Assembly (NCBI RefSeq): GCF_040549045.1
Contig: NZ_JBEWTB010000002.1
Span: forward strand, 3,310,001-3,374,000
DNA: 64,000 nt
From: Endozoicomonas sp. NE40
Lineage (GTDB): Bacteria; Pseudomonadota; Gammaproteobacteria; Pseudomonadales; Endozoicomonadaceae
Direction of reading: 5' to 3'
Shown here: positions 26,664 to 34,683 of the stretch, piece after piece
How the letters are laid out: each line of letters opens with the position of its first letter
Numbering within the stretch: the first letter of the stretch is position 1
The notes under the pieces: generated by a model
Database searches by the model: none
What the model was told of the DNA's origin: nothing
Seen by the model: only the letters and a program-made list of their open reading frames with translations
Program-made: the position numbers and the translations under genes

Positions 26664-27746
26664 TTAATCGATCGCAGTGCCATCTTCATTCAGGCGCAAC
26701 CACTGATGAGAGTACCAGTAGTAACGTCTGCCATCCATAGAGGGCGCGGTGCAATTATAACGGCTTCTGCCAACCGACAGGCTGTTGGGGGTAACGGTTG
26801 TGAAGCGGGTTTTCTCATCATCCAGCCATTTTACGGGAATTTCCCCGGCGTTGGAGGCGTAACACTTCAGCTGATTTTTCTGAAAATCACCGTCTGCCAG
26901 CTCCAGGGTCAGCGATGGCTTCAGGTTGTTGTCTGTCACCATGGCTGAATCAGGCAGCTGTTTTTTTACAGGCAGTGGCAGGCTGTTGACCTTGGTTCTG
27001 AACCCCCGCATTTCTGCATAGTCCGCTGCCATTGGGTAACGGGGCAGCAGAGTAAAGTCGGAAAGCGGCCCGACAACACCAGACTGCTGACCAAAACCAA
27101 CATAGCCCATGCTGGCAAGCAACTGCCTCAGTTCAGGGTTGGCTTCACCAAAGGGCCAGGCAAACAGTTTGACGCTTTGCCCTGTTTTTTCTTTGATACG
27201 GGCTTCGGTTTTCAGTATTTCGTCACGGTTACGGTTTACCCACTGCTGACGGGTTTCGTCGGGGTGCTTAACGACCATGTGAGAGTGGGTGATGGAGTGG
27301 TTGGCGATAGTGGCACCATGCTTTCCCATTTCCCGGAGTTGATCCCAGCTCAGGAATTGATGGTAGCCCTTGTCGACAGGCTCAATCGCTACAAAAACAG
27401 TGAAGGGATAGCCTTTCTCTTTAAGCAGTGGAAAAGCGTTCTCATAGATACTCTTATAGGCATCGTCAAAAGTAATGACAACCGTTTTATCCGGCAATGG
27501 TCTGCCGTCACGAACAGAGTTAACAACGTCAACAATGCTTTTTACCGTAAAACCATTGTCGTCAAGATAATCCAGATGTTGCTTCAGGCGATCTGGCGTG
27601 ACGCTGGTGGATCTTGGGGTATCTTCACTGACGTGGTGATACTGTAAAAAAACGGCACTGTCAGCACTGTTTGCCATCGTGGAAATCAGTAACAGAGAAC
27701 ACAATGCGGTTTTAAACGACAGGAAACAGGAAAGTAGCTGTTTCAT
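26664..27746 (-). CDS. Polysaccharide deacetylase family protein (NodB domain, PgaB-like)
   Basis: A 360-residue exported protein with a signal peptide (FKTALCSLLLISTMANSADS). The NodB domain (about 35-250) starts with LQYHHVSEDTPRST and shows the motifs in order: TFDDAYKSIYENAF (catalytic and metal Asp), NHSITHSH (metal His residues in H-S-x-x-H) and WPFGEANPEL. The arrangement resembles the N-terminal half of PgaB, which deacetylates poly-N-acetylglucosamine in the periplasm. No pgaACD genes are near. The remaining ~100 residues hold a small beta-rich tail ending in a YYWYSHQWLRL segment, of unknown role. Confidence 0.88.
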   Translation of the reverse strand: MKQLLSCFLSFKTALCSLLLISTMANSADSAVFLQYHHVSEDTPRSTSVTPDRLKQHLDYLDDNGFTVKSIVDVVNSVRDGRPLPDKTVVITFDDAYKSIYENAFPLLKEKGYPFTVFVAIEPVDKGYHQFLSWDQLREMGKHGATIANHSITHSHMVVKHPDETRQQWVNRNRDEILKTEARIKEKTGQSVKLFAWPFGEANPELRQLLASMGYVGFGQQSGVVGPLSDFTLLPRYPMAADYAEMRGFRTKVNSLPLPVKKQLPDSAMVTDNNLKPSLTLELADGDFQKNQLKCYASNAGEIPVKWLDDEKTRFTTVTPNSLSVGRSRYNCTAPSMDGRRYYWYSHQWLRLNEDGTAID

Positions 27747-27851
27747 CGAACGTCCTTTATTGATGAGTTGTCTTGTTGGTCAGGCGACAGTACATAGGTT
27801 TTTAATAACCCACAATAGAAAAGTACAACAGAAAAGCCAGTGAGGTATCAG

Positions 27852-27880
27852 TAAAAAAAGGCACTCCGGATGAGTGCCTG
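27852..27880 (-). terminator. Terminator of the trmH-tesB unit
   Basis: On the minus strand AGGCACTC-atccg-GAGTGCC is followed by TTTTTTT, about 26 bases after the tesB stop. It is a standard rho-independent terminator. Confidence 0.88.
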
Positions 27881-27905
27881 TCTTTAGAGTGAGCCTGTGT
27901 CGTTC

Positions 27906-28769
27906 TTACCTTTGGCGAATAAGCCCTTCCTGCATGGTCGAAGCCACCAGACGCCCCTGTTGATCGAATATCTGCCCCCTCACCAGTCCTCTGGCACCGC
28001 TGGCGGTAGGACTGTCGATGGAGTAGAGCAGCCATTCATCCATACGGAATGGCCGGTGGAACCACATGGCGTGGTCAAGGCTGGCCACCTGCAGGTTGGG
28101 TTGCAGGAAGCGTACTCCATGAGGGAACAGCGCGGTGGGCAGAAAAGGCATATCCGAGGCAAAAGCGAGCAGGTACTTATGAACCCCCGACACATCAGGC
28201 ATGGTGCCAGCAGCTTTAAACCAGACTTTGTTCAGTGGCGGACATTTTTCCGGAAGGAAAGGGTTAGACGGTTCTTCGTAACGAATGTCGATAGGTGACT
28301 CGCTTTGCAGTCTTTCCTGAACTGACGGAGGCAGAAAGTCCTTCATCTTGTTTTTCAGGATCTGGTCAGAAATCAGTCCTTCAGGGTCCTGACAGGGTGG
28401 CATGTCATCCTGATGTTCAAACCCCTCTTCCTGTATATGGAAAGAAGCGGAAAGGTTGAAAATGGGTCTGCCTTTCTGAATAGCAACAACACGGCGGGTG
28501 GTAAAACTTTTGCCGTCGCGGATACAGTCAACGTTGTAAACAATGGGCAGGTTCACGTCGCCTTCGCGCAGGAAATAGCTATGGAAGGAATGGACATGTC
28601 TTTCTCTGGGAACCGTTTGCCGGGCTGCCGACAATGCCTGCCCGATAACCTGACCGCCATACACTCTGCCCAGACCGTAGTCCTGGCTCTGGCCACGGAA
28701 AATATTTTCTTCAATGGCTTCCAGTTTGAGCAACTCCAACAGCTCGTCCAGAACTTTACTCATGCTCAA
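27906..28769 (-). CDS. tesB: Acyl-CoA thioesterase II
   Basis: A 287-residue double hot-dog thioesterase that hydrolyses medium- and long-chain acyl-CoA. The start VLDELLELLKLEAIEENIFRG is the family's typical entry. YGGQVIGQALSAA and VHSFHSYFL form the first hot-dog, and the second contains ASLDHAMWFHRPF with the catalytic Asp, then ASGARGLVRGQIFDQQGRLV. E. coli TesB is 286 residues. Its ATG overlaps the trmH stop (ATGA), so the two are translated together, a pairing without a clear functional reason. Confidence 0.95.
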   Translation of the reverse strand: MSMSKVLDELLELLKLEAIEENIFRGQSQDYGLGRVYGGQVIGQALSAARQTVPRERHVHSFHSYFLREGDVNLPIVYNVDCIRDGKSFTTRRVVAIQKGRPIFNLSASFHIQEEGFEHQDDMPPCQDPEGLISDQILKNKMKDFLPPSVQERLQSESPIDIRYEEPSNPFLPEKCPPLNKVWFKAAGTMPDVSGVHKYLLAFASDMPFLPTALFPHGVRFLQPNLQVASLDHAMWFHRPFRMDEWLLYSIDSPTASGARGLVRGQIFDQQGRLVASTMQEGLIRQR

Positions 28770-29488
28770 TGGCCTCTTTCATCAATGGGTGAATCATGGC
28801 TGGCACGAACCTTGTCGTACCAGAGGGATGGGTTAATCAACTGCCCAGTGTCGTTAAGTTCAGGATAATATAAACGACGTTCGTCGCAATACCTTGCCAG
28901 TTCAGGGTAACCCCATTGGAACAGGGTTCTCTGATAAATATCCGCAGGCAGTTTAGGGCTGTCGTACATGCCTTTGATCAGTCGCTGTCGTTGCGCCTCA
29001 ACCAGAATAACCGCTGCTGCCACGGAGACATTATAGGAAGCGACCATTCCCTGCATCGGGATAATAATATGCTGATCGGCCAGGGCGGCAGCCTCACTGG
29101 AAATGCCACGTTTTTCTGCCCCCAGCATCAGGGCGCAGGGCTGGGTGAAGTCAACCTCGTGGTAAGGGATTGCCTGTTCGGAAAAATGGGCAGCGACAAT
29201 AGTGAAGCCCTGCTGTTTCAAATGAGCCGCTGTATCCTCAACCCGGTCATAGTGATGTACGCTGACATATTTGTGACTGCCCATGGAACGACGGCGAATG
29301 CCCCGGTAACCTTCTTTGGGCTGAGTCAGATGCAGGTCGGCTATCCCGACCGCATCGCAGGTTCTGATAATGGCAGATAGATTGTGGTTCTTGTGAACCT
29401 GATCCGTCATCACCGTTAAATCCGGTTGACGACGATCCAGTACTGCACGGAATTTGTGGTAACGCTCCGGTGTCATGGGTTTGATCAT
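28766..29488 (-). CDS. trmH: tRNA (guanosine(18)-2'-O)-methyltransferase
   Basis: About 240 residues of SPOUT-class SAM methyltransferase that methylates G18 in the D-loop of tRNA. RRQPDLTV...QVHKNHNLSAIIRTCDAVG is the conserved N-terminal block with the catalytic Arg. LMLGAEKRGIS, HIIIPMQGMVASYNVSVAAAVIL and EAQRQRL are the SPOUT knot motifs. The frame is open well upstream, but similarity starts at MTPERYHKF. I took the ATG four codons before that; the ATG at 29476 is equally possible, and neither has a strong ribosome-binding site. E. coli TrmH is 229 residues. Divergent from the DedA gene. Confidence 0.93.
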   Translation of the reverse strand: MIKPMTPERYHKFRAVLDRRQPDLTVMTDQVHKNHNLSAIIRTCDAVGIADLHLTQPKEGYRGIRRRSMGSHKYVSVHHYDRVEDTAAHLKQQGFTIVAAHFSEQAIPYHEVDFTQPCALMLGAEKRGISSEAAALADQHIIIPMQGMVASYNVSVAAAVILVEAQRQRLIKGMYDSPKLPADIYQRTLFQWGYPELARYCDERRLYYPELNDTGQLINPSLWYDKVRASHDSPIDERGH

Positions 29489-29578
29489 TGCCTGTGTAAA
29501 GTTCAGCGATTTTAGCTTTGGCAAAAGCAGGCGGCAAACGGTATGCTGCCGGACACGACGAATAAGATTCCGGTTGCT

Positions 29579-30202
29579 ATGGAACTGAGTTACTTTGACA
29601 GCATTCATGCCTGGCTGGAGATACACCACCTCTGGCTGGGGCCGGTGATTGCCGTTGCTGCTTTTCTGGAAACGCTGGTCGCGGTCGGGCTGCTGTTGCC
29701 CGGTGTAGCCATTCTCTTTGCACTGGGGGCTCTGGCAGGCAGTGGTTTGCTGGATATAGTGGCCGTGTACCTTTGGGCTTTTCTGGGGGCTGCTCTGGGT
29801 GATGCGGTCAGCTACCAGCTTGGGTATCACTATCATAATCGGGTGCGAGGCTGGTGGCCGTTTTATAAACATACCGACTGGCTCGATAAAGGCGAACAGT
29901 TTATCCGGCGTTTTGGTGTAATGAGTATTGCTCTTGGGCGATTTGTCGGCCCTGTTCGCCCGGTGGTTCCGGTCGTTGCCGGTATGTTGAATATGCCACC
30001 CCGGCAGTTTTATATCGCTAATCTTGTGTCGTCTGTTCCCTGGGCAGTGGTGTATATGACGCCGGGTTTTCTGGCCGGAGCCGCCGTGGAGCTGGATGAA
30101 ATCAAACAGATTCCGGAATGGGGCTGGTGGTCAATGGGCGCAGCCTGTCTGTTGATTGTGATGACAGTCTGGATAATAAAAACCTTGCGGGAAAAACGCT
30201 GA
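29579..30202 (+). CDS. DedA family membrane protein
   Basis: A 207-residue inner-membrane protein of the DedA/SNARE-associated family, linked to undecaprenyl phosphate or phospholipid flipping and to membrane homeostasis. Core signs: ETLVAVGLLLPG (acidic residue plus the re-entrant Pro-Gly), GALAGSG, GAALGDAVSYQLGY, and the basic GRFVGPVRPVVPVVAGMLNM block. Hydrophobic helices close the C-terminus. I chose the ATG of MELSYFDSI. An ATG 36 bases upstream (MLPDTTNK) is possible and has a slightly better purine tract. It converges on the ferredoxin reductase gene with one base between stops. Confidence 0.9.
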   Translation: MELSYFDSIHAWLEIHHLWLGPVIAVAAFLETLVAVGLLLPGVAILFALGALAGSGLLDIVAVYLWAFLGAALGDAVSYQLGYHYHNRVRGWWPFYKHTDWLDKGEQFIRRFGVMSIALGRFVGPVRPVVPVVAGMLNMPPRQFYIANLVSSVPWAVVYMTPGFLAGAAVELDEIKQIPEWGWWSMGAACLLIVMTVWIIKTLREKR

Positions 30203-30203
30203 G

Positions 30204-30941
30204 TCAGTGACCGGAATAAACATATTTTTCCCGTTTGACCTGTCTGGAGCTAAACCCCATATCCAGTAATACTCTGGCGGCATCATCAATCATATTCGGA
30301 TTTCCGCACAGGTACACCAGGTCCGAGTCTGTATCGAGGTTCAGGTATTCAAAGCGCTGTTGAACATAGCCCCTGAATTCATTGATGTTACTATCGACCT
30401 CGGGTTCCCGGCTCATGCAGACCTGATAGCTGAAGTTTGAGTGTTGCTCAGCAGCCTGTCTGAACTCCTGTTCATAGATCAGGTCAGTACGGTGTCTTAC
30501 TCCCATAATGACCGTGACCGGTATGCCAGTCTCTGCCATTGAGGCCAGGGTTGGCAGCATTGCCCGGTAGGGTGCCAGCCCGGTTCCTGTGCCTGTTAGT
30601 ATGATTTGTCCGGAATGTTCAGCGGGGGCTGTGAGAATACCAAATGGACCTGCCATCTGCAGTTGTACCCCCAAATCGGCCTGACTGAACAGCTCTGATG
30701 CCATGCCCCCCTCAACAAGGCTGATAGCGATTTCAAGATGACCCTCTTTGCGGAAGGAGTCCGGTGAGTTGGCAATGCTGTAGCTGCGCTTCTTTGTCGT
30801 GCCGTCCTGGTCAATCATAAATTGCACAAATTGTCCGGCAATAAAATCAAACTCGCCTTCAACCTGAAAATCCAGCTGAATGGTGTTGTTGCTCAGGGTA
30901 TGGCGGTTGATCAGGGTCACCGGGTAGAGAGGACGGGACAT
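30204..30941 (-). CDS. Ferredoxin/flavodoxin-NADP+ reductase-like flavoprotein
   Basis: A 245-residue FAD/NAD(P) oxidoreductase. The FAD domain (about 1-100) has KKRSYSIANSP (FAD-binding RxYS) and the FIAGQFVQFMI strand. The NAD(P) domain has GTGTGLAPYRAML and YLCGNPNMIDDA. The end, KREKYVYSGH, is a short aromatic tail near FAD. Both the plant-type FNR/Fpr group and the Fre/phenol hydroxylase reductase group have this plan; there is no 2Fe-2S domain. Likely role is electron transfer between NADPH and ferredoxin or flavodoxin. It is a single gene on the minus strand. Confidence 0.85.
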   Translation of the reverse strand: MSRPLYPVTLINRHTLSNNTIQLDFQVEGEFDFIAGQFVQFMIDQDGTTKKRSYSIANSPDSFRKEGHLEIAISLVEGGMASELFSQADLGVQLQMAGPFGILTAPAEHSGQIILTGTGTGLAPYRAMLPTLASMAETGIPVTVIMGVRHRTDLIYEQEFRQAAEQHSNFSYQVCMSREPEVDSNINEFRGYVQQRFEYLNLDTDSDLVYLCGNPNMIDDAARVLLDMGFSSRQVKREKYVYSGH

Positions 30942-31034
30942 AGGTTCTGTACCTTTTTTTATTTGCTCAAGGCTGTATTCGCTCAGGGCTTCTTAATGCA
31001 CAGAACCAGTTTAGTACTCAATGACAATCAAACG

Positions 31035-33569
31035 CTAGACTTTTGGACGCACTCTGTGAGTTGCCGTGGCTGAGTATGGATCATCAGGCCAGTAATGTTT
31101 CGGGTAGCGTCCTTTCAGGTCTTTCTTTACTTCCTGATAGGTATTTTTCCAGAAGCTGGCAAGATCACGTGTGATCTGAACCGGACGCTGTGCCGGAGAC
31201 AGCATTTCAATGGTCAGTGGCTGCTGATGAAAGGCGATGACTGGCGTCTCCAGTAAACCAAACAGTTCCTGCAGACGAAGGGACACTTTGGGTTCATCCG
31301 GCTTGCTGTAATCGACCCGGATATTTGAACCGCTGGGTGCCTGCCAGCGTTCGGGCGCTTCACGGTCAAGCAGCTGTTGTTGAGGCCAGCTTAACCGGCT
31401 AAGCAGGGCTTCACGTAAAGACAGTTTTTTCAGATGCTCCAGTTTTGTCATCCCATCCAGATAAGGCATCAGCCAGGCTTCCATCGTATCAAGAAGAGAG
31501 GCTTCATCACTGGCGGGCAGGAGATCATCCAGCCGGTCATTAAAACGGTTCAGAAAGACCAGGCGCTCACGGAGTTGCAGTGATTCCCGGTCCCAGGGAA
31601 GACACTGTATACCTTTCTGGCGGATACCATCCAGCAGAGCCCGTTTAATGGTGTCTGGATCAGGGTCTGGTATTTTCTGATGCTCCAGAACCAGCGCTCC
31701 CAGACGATCCTGTTGAGCCGCTATCACGCGCCCGGCTTTGCTGTCCCAGCGTGTCTCCTGATGCTCCTGAATATCTGCAAGACATTCGTCGTAAATAATG
31801 GCTTTATCAATGGCGCACGCCATAAAGACTCTGGCATTGCGATGGTGGCTGGCACCACCCAATGCTGGTATCACTAAATACTCTTCACTGGCGAGAGGGT
31901 CTTCCGGCGATAACTCTACCCCCTGACCAGAGCGGAGCAGATAGTGGCTGGTGGTTCCACGGCGTTGGGCGATACGGTCAGGATAAGCGGCAATCAACAG
32001 ACGACCGGCTGTTTCACTGTTGGGTTCAACGGGTGGGGCGGCTTTAGCTTTCAGGCGACTTTCCCAGCGTTTCACCAGCTGCCGGGCTCTAAATAAACTA
32101 CTTTTGTCGTTTTTTGGATTGGATGAATTGTCAAACAGATTCAGCCGGTGATGAATATTGGCAGAACGCTCTTTACCTGAAGAAAGCAGATCCCTTTCTG
32201 ACAAAATAGCGGCCAGCTGGCAACCTGTACGCAGATAGCCACGTTCTGAAGCCTTCAGCAGCATGTGAGCAATACGGGGATGGGTTCCCAGCGCTGCCAT
32301 CTGCAATCCCTGAGCTGTTATCTGCAGACTACCGGATGACGTTCTGGCAGTGGCTTCCAGTTGCTCTAACAGCCCCAGGGCCTCCTGATAACGCCCGGAG
32401 TTCGGTGGAGTCAGCCAGAACAACTCGCTGCTGTCGCTACAGCCCCAGCTGCACAGTTCCAGTGCCAGTGGAGCAAGGTCTGCTTCGGCAATTTCAGCGG
32501 TTTCATGGTGTTCCAGTCTCTGGTGTTCGGACTCGGTCCAGAGGCGATAACAGACCCCTTCTTCCAGTCGCCCGGCGCGACCTTTGCGCTGGTCGGCACT
32601 GCTGATACTGAGACGCCGGGTTTCCAGTCGTGTCATACCCATGCCCGGGTCGTAAACCGCCCGTCGGGTCAGGCCGGAATCGACCACAATACGAATGCCT
32701 TCAATAGTCAGGCTGGTTTCCGCGATATTGGTGGCGAGTACCACTTTTCGGCGACCGGGCTTTGCCGGTTGAATGGCTGCACGCTGCTGCGCCAGAGACA
32801 GTTCACCAGAAAGGGGTCGCAGATCGACGTTGTCTGTTTGAACGCGCTCTTCAAGCAGGGTTTGAACCTGACGAATCTCACCGGCTCCGGGCAGGAATAC
32901 CAGCATGGAACCCGGTTCTTCGTGCAGGGCTTTTATGACGGTGCTGCTGACTTCACGACAGATGTTGTGAAAGCTGCGATCCTGCAGAGGCCGGGAAAGG
33001 TAGTTGATCGCCACCGGATAGCTGAAACCTTCAGAGATAACCACTGGAGCATTGAGTGCTTTACCCAGCTCATCGGCCTGCAGGGTTGCGGACATAATCA
33101 GCAGTTTAAGCGGCTCTTCCCGGTAATGCTCCTGACTCTGCAGGGTGAGCGCCAGCCCAATGTCAGCCTGCAGAGAGCGTTCATGAAACTCATCAAAAAT
33201 AAGGATGCTGATACCCTGCAACTCAGGGTCTTCCTGAATCATTCGGGTCAGTACCCCTTCGGTCACTACTTCGATGCGGGTATCACGGCTGGTCCGGTTT
33301 TCCAGCTGCATGCGATAACCAACGGTTTTACCCACTGGCTCATTGAGCAGTTCTGCCATTCTGATCGCAGCGGAAGACGCCGCAATACGACGGGGTTCCA
33401 GCATCAGGATTTTGCCTTCAGGGTTTTGCTGCAGCAGATACAAAGGCACCAGGGTGGTTTTACCGGCACCGGTGGGTGCCTGAAGAATAACCCTGTCGTG
33501 TTTTTGCAGGGCAGCAGACAGGTCTGCCAGTGCATCAGTCACTGGCAGTGCAGGTAATTCAAACGACAT
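31035..33569 (-). CDS. hrpB: ATP-dependent RNA helicase HrpB
   Basis: An 844-residue DEAH-box helicase. Motif I is GAGKTT, motif II DEFH (in DEFHERS), motif III SATL, motif V VLATNIAETSLTIEG, and motif VI QRKGRAGR. The HA2-like domain follows (about 350-450), then the HrpB-specific C-terminal region, ending with PVQITRDLASFWKNTYQEVKK...LKGRYPKHYWP, the family's signature end. Length is normal (E. coli 809-824). Its ATG overlaps the stop of the upstream RmlD-like gene by one base (TAATG), so it is translationally coupled. The exact RNA substrate in bacteria is unsettled. Confidence 0.96.
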   Translation of the reverse strand: MSFELPALPVTDALADLSAALQKHDRVILQAPTGAGKTTLVPLYLLQQNPEGKILMLEPRRIAASSAAIRMAELLNEPVGKTVGYRMQLENRTSRDTRIEVVTEGVLTRMIQEDPELQGISILIFDEFHERSLQADIGLALTLQSQEHYREEPLKLLIMSATLQADELGKALNAPVVISEGFSYPVAINYLSRPLQDRSFHNICREVSSTVIKALHEEPGSMLVFLPGAGEIRQVQTLLEERVQTDNVDLRPLSGELSLAQQRAAIQPAKPGRRKVVLATNIAETSLTIEGIRIVVDSGLTRRAVYDPGMGMTRLETRRLSISSADQRKGRAGRLEEGVCYRLWTESEHQRLEHHETAEIAEADLAPLALELCSWGCSDSSELFWLTPPNSGRYQEALGLLEQLEATARTSSGSLQITAQGLQMAALGTHPRIAHMLLKASERGYLRTGCQLAAILSERDLLSSGKERSANIHHRLNLFDNSSNPKNDKSSLFRARQLVKRWESRLKAKAAPPVEPNSETAGRLLIAAYPDRIAQRRGTTSHYLLRSGQGVELSPEDPLASEEYLVIPALGGASHHRNARVFMACAIDKAIIYDECLADIQEHQETRWDSKAGRVIAAQQDRLGALVLEHQKIPDPDPDTIKRALLDGIRQKGIQCLPWDRESLQLRERLVFLNRFNDRLDDLLPASDEASLLDTMEAWLMPYLDGMTKLEHLKKLSLREALLSRLSWPQQQLLDREAPERWQAPSGSNIRVDYSKPDEPKVSLRLQELFGLLETPVIAFHQQPLTIEMLSPAQRPVQITRDLASFWKNTYQEVKKDLKGRYPKHYWPDDPYSATATHRVRPKV

Positions 33570-34456
33570 TAGTTGTCTTTTTGCTCTTCGTAGTACTGGC
33601 GAATGATGTCAGACAGGGCGTTACGCCAGGGACGTGCATGGACACCAAAGGTGTTCAGGATTTTAGTACATTCAAACGTAGCGTTGGCTGGTGGTTTGAA
33701 CCCTTCGCGGGAATCCATTTTGGCCATGATCAGTTTGCGAACCTTGAGCTCCCAGAATTGAGACGCTTCAGCGATAACAATTTCAGCAAAGCCACTTTCA
33801 GATACAGGCTCTGAGGCGCAGTAGTGATAGGTTCCCCAGGTTTCGGCACCGCAGCCGACCTGCTGCAGGATCGCCACCATCACCCGGGCCACTTCGCTGG
33901 CCGGGGTTGGGCAGCCCAGCTGGTCAGGAGTCACGTACACTTCACGATGTTTGACCATCTGCTCAGCCTGACGGCGCAAAAGGTTTGGACGACGATCACT
34001 GATGACCCAGGACAGGCGCAGAATAATGTGTTTCGTGCAGCGTTCACGAATCTGCTGTTCCGCCTGCAAACGGCTGGTTCCCAGTACGCCAATGGGGTTG
34101 GTGGGGTCTTTTTCGCTGTAAGGTTCCTGCTTTTCACCATCAAAAACCCGATAACTGGAGGCATGGAGCAGAATGGTATTCATGCGGTTGCACTGGTCAG
34201 CCAGTTCTGCCACCGCATCCCGGTTCACGGCAAAGCACCGGGAAGGTTCGTTCTCCGCCATCACCGGATTATTGTAAGCCGCTGCGTTGACAACAATCGT
34301 GGGCTGGTAGCCTTCGAGGCAGGTTTGCAGCTGGGCTGAATCACAGATATCCAGCTCACTCCGGTCCGGAGCATGGTAGGTGATGCCTTTGCTATCGAGC
34401 AGCTTGCACAGTTCATGGCCGATCTGACCGGTTTTACCGAGAACCAGTACTCTCAT
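33569..34456 (-). CDS. RmlD-like sugar-nucleotide-binding protein with degenerate active site
   Basis: A 295-residue member of the dTDP-4-dehydrorhamnose reductase (RmlD) fold. The Rossmann start MRVLVLGKTGQIGHEL and the blocks VVNAAAYNNP.. AE, VNRDAV and FDGEKQEPYSE..P are clear. The catalytic Tyr-x-x-x-Lys, normally NVYGxTKLAGE, reads GVLGTSRLQAE here: Tyr is Leu125 and Lys is Arg129. A normal reductase is therefore unlikely; the protein may bind NADP(H) in a structural or regulatory way, as the human RmlD homologue MAT2B does. No rmlABC genes are near. I chose the ATG at the fold start; a 5' extension is open but untypical. Coupled to hrpB by a one-base overlap. Confidence 0.82.
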   Translation of the reverse strand: MRVLVLGKTGQIGHELCKLLDSKGITYHAPDRSELDICDSAQLQTCLEGYQPTIVVNAAAYNNPVMAENEPSRCFAVNRDAVAELADQCNRMNTILLHASSYRVFDGEKQEPYSEKDPTNPIGVLGTSRLQAEQQIRERCTKHIILRLSWVISDRRPNLLRRQAEQMVKHREVYVTPDQLGCPTPASEVARVMVAILQQVGCGAETWGTYHYCASEPVSESGFAEIVIAEASQFWELKVRKLIMAKMDSREGFKPPANATFECTKILNTFGVHARPWRNALSDIIRQYYEEQKDN

Positions 34457-34683
34457 GGTGTATTTCAGACTCACAGTTACAGGTATCGCTATTGAAACAT
34501 ATTCAACGATGAAATGCTGTTTGATCAAAAATCTGTCAGAATGTGTCACCGGCAGTTAGGCGTTGGCTGTCAGTTTGAGGTGAGAGACACGTAAAAGCGA
34601 CTCTGTGAAGCTCACTTGCTGACACTGATAGTGGTAACAATGACTATGCTGTTCCCCAGAAGAAAATATTGAGCTGGTTTAAG

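Noticed and set aside
26220..27746. A pga (poly-N-acetylglucosamine) operon around the deacetylase
   Set aside because: No glycosyltransferase, porin or PgaD-like gene is adjacent; the neighbour is a cytochrome c.
29489..29872. N-terminal extension of trmH by about 128 codons
   Set aside because: The extension is Gln/Pro/His-rich shadow sequence antisense to the DedA gene; similarity to TrmH begins at MTPERYHKF.
32505..33557. 350-codon plus-strand frame
   Set aside because: Fully antisense to hrpB, with shadow composition (many Gln, His, Phe, Arg) and no start site.
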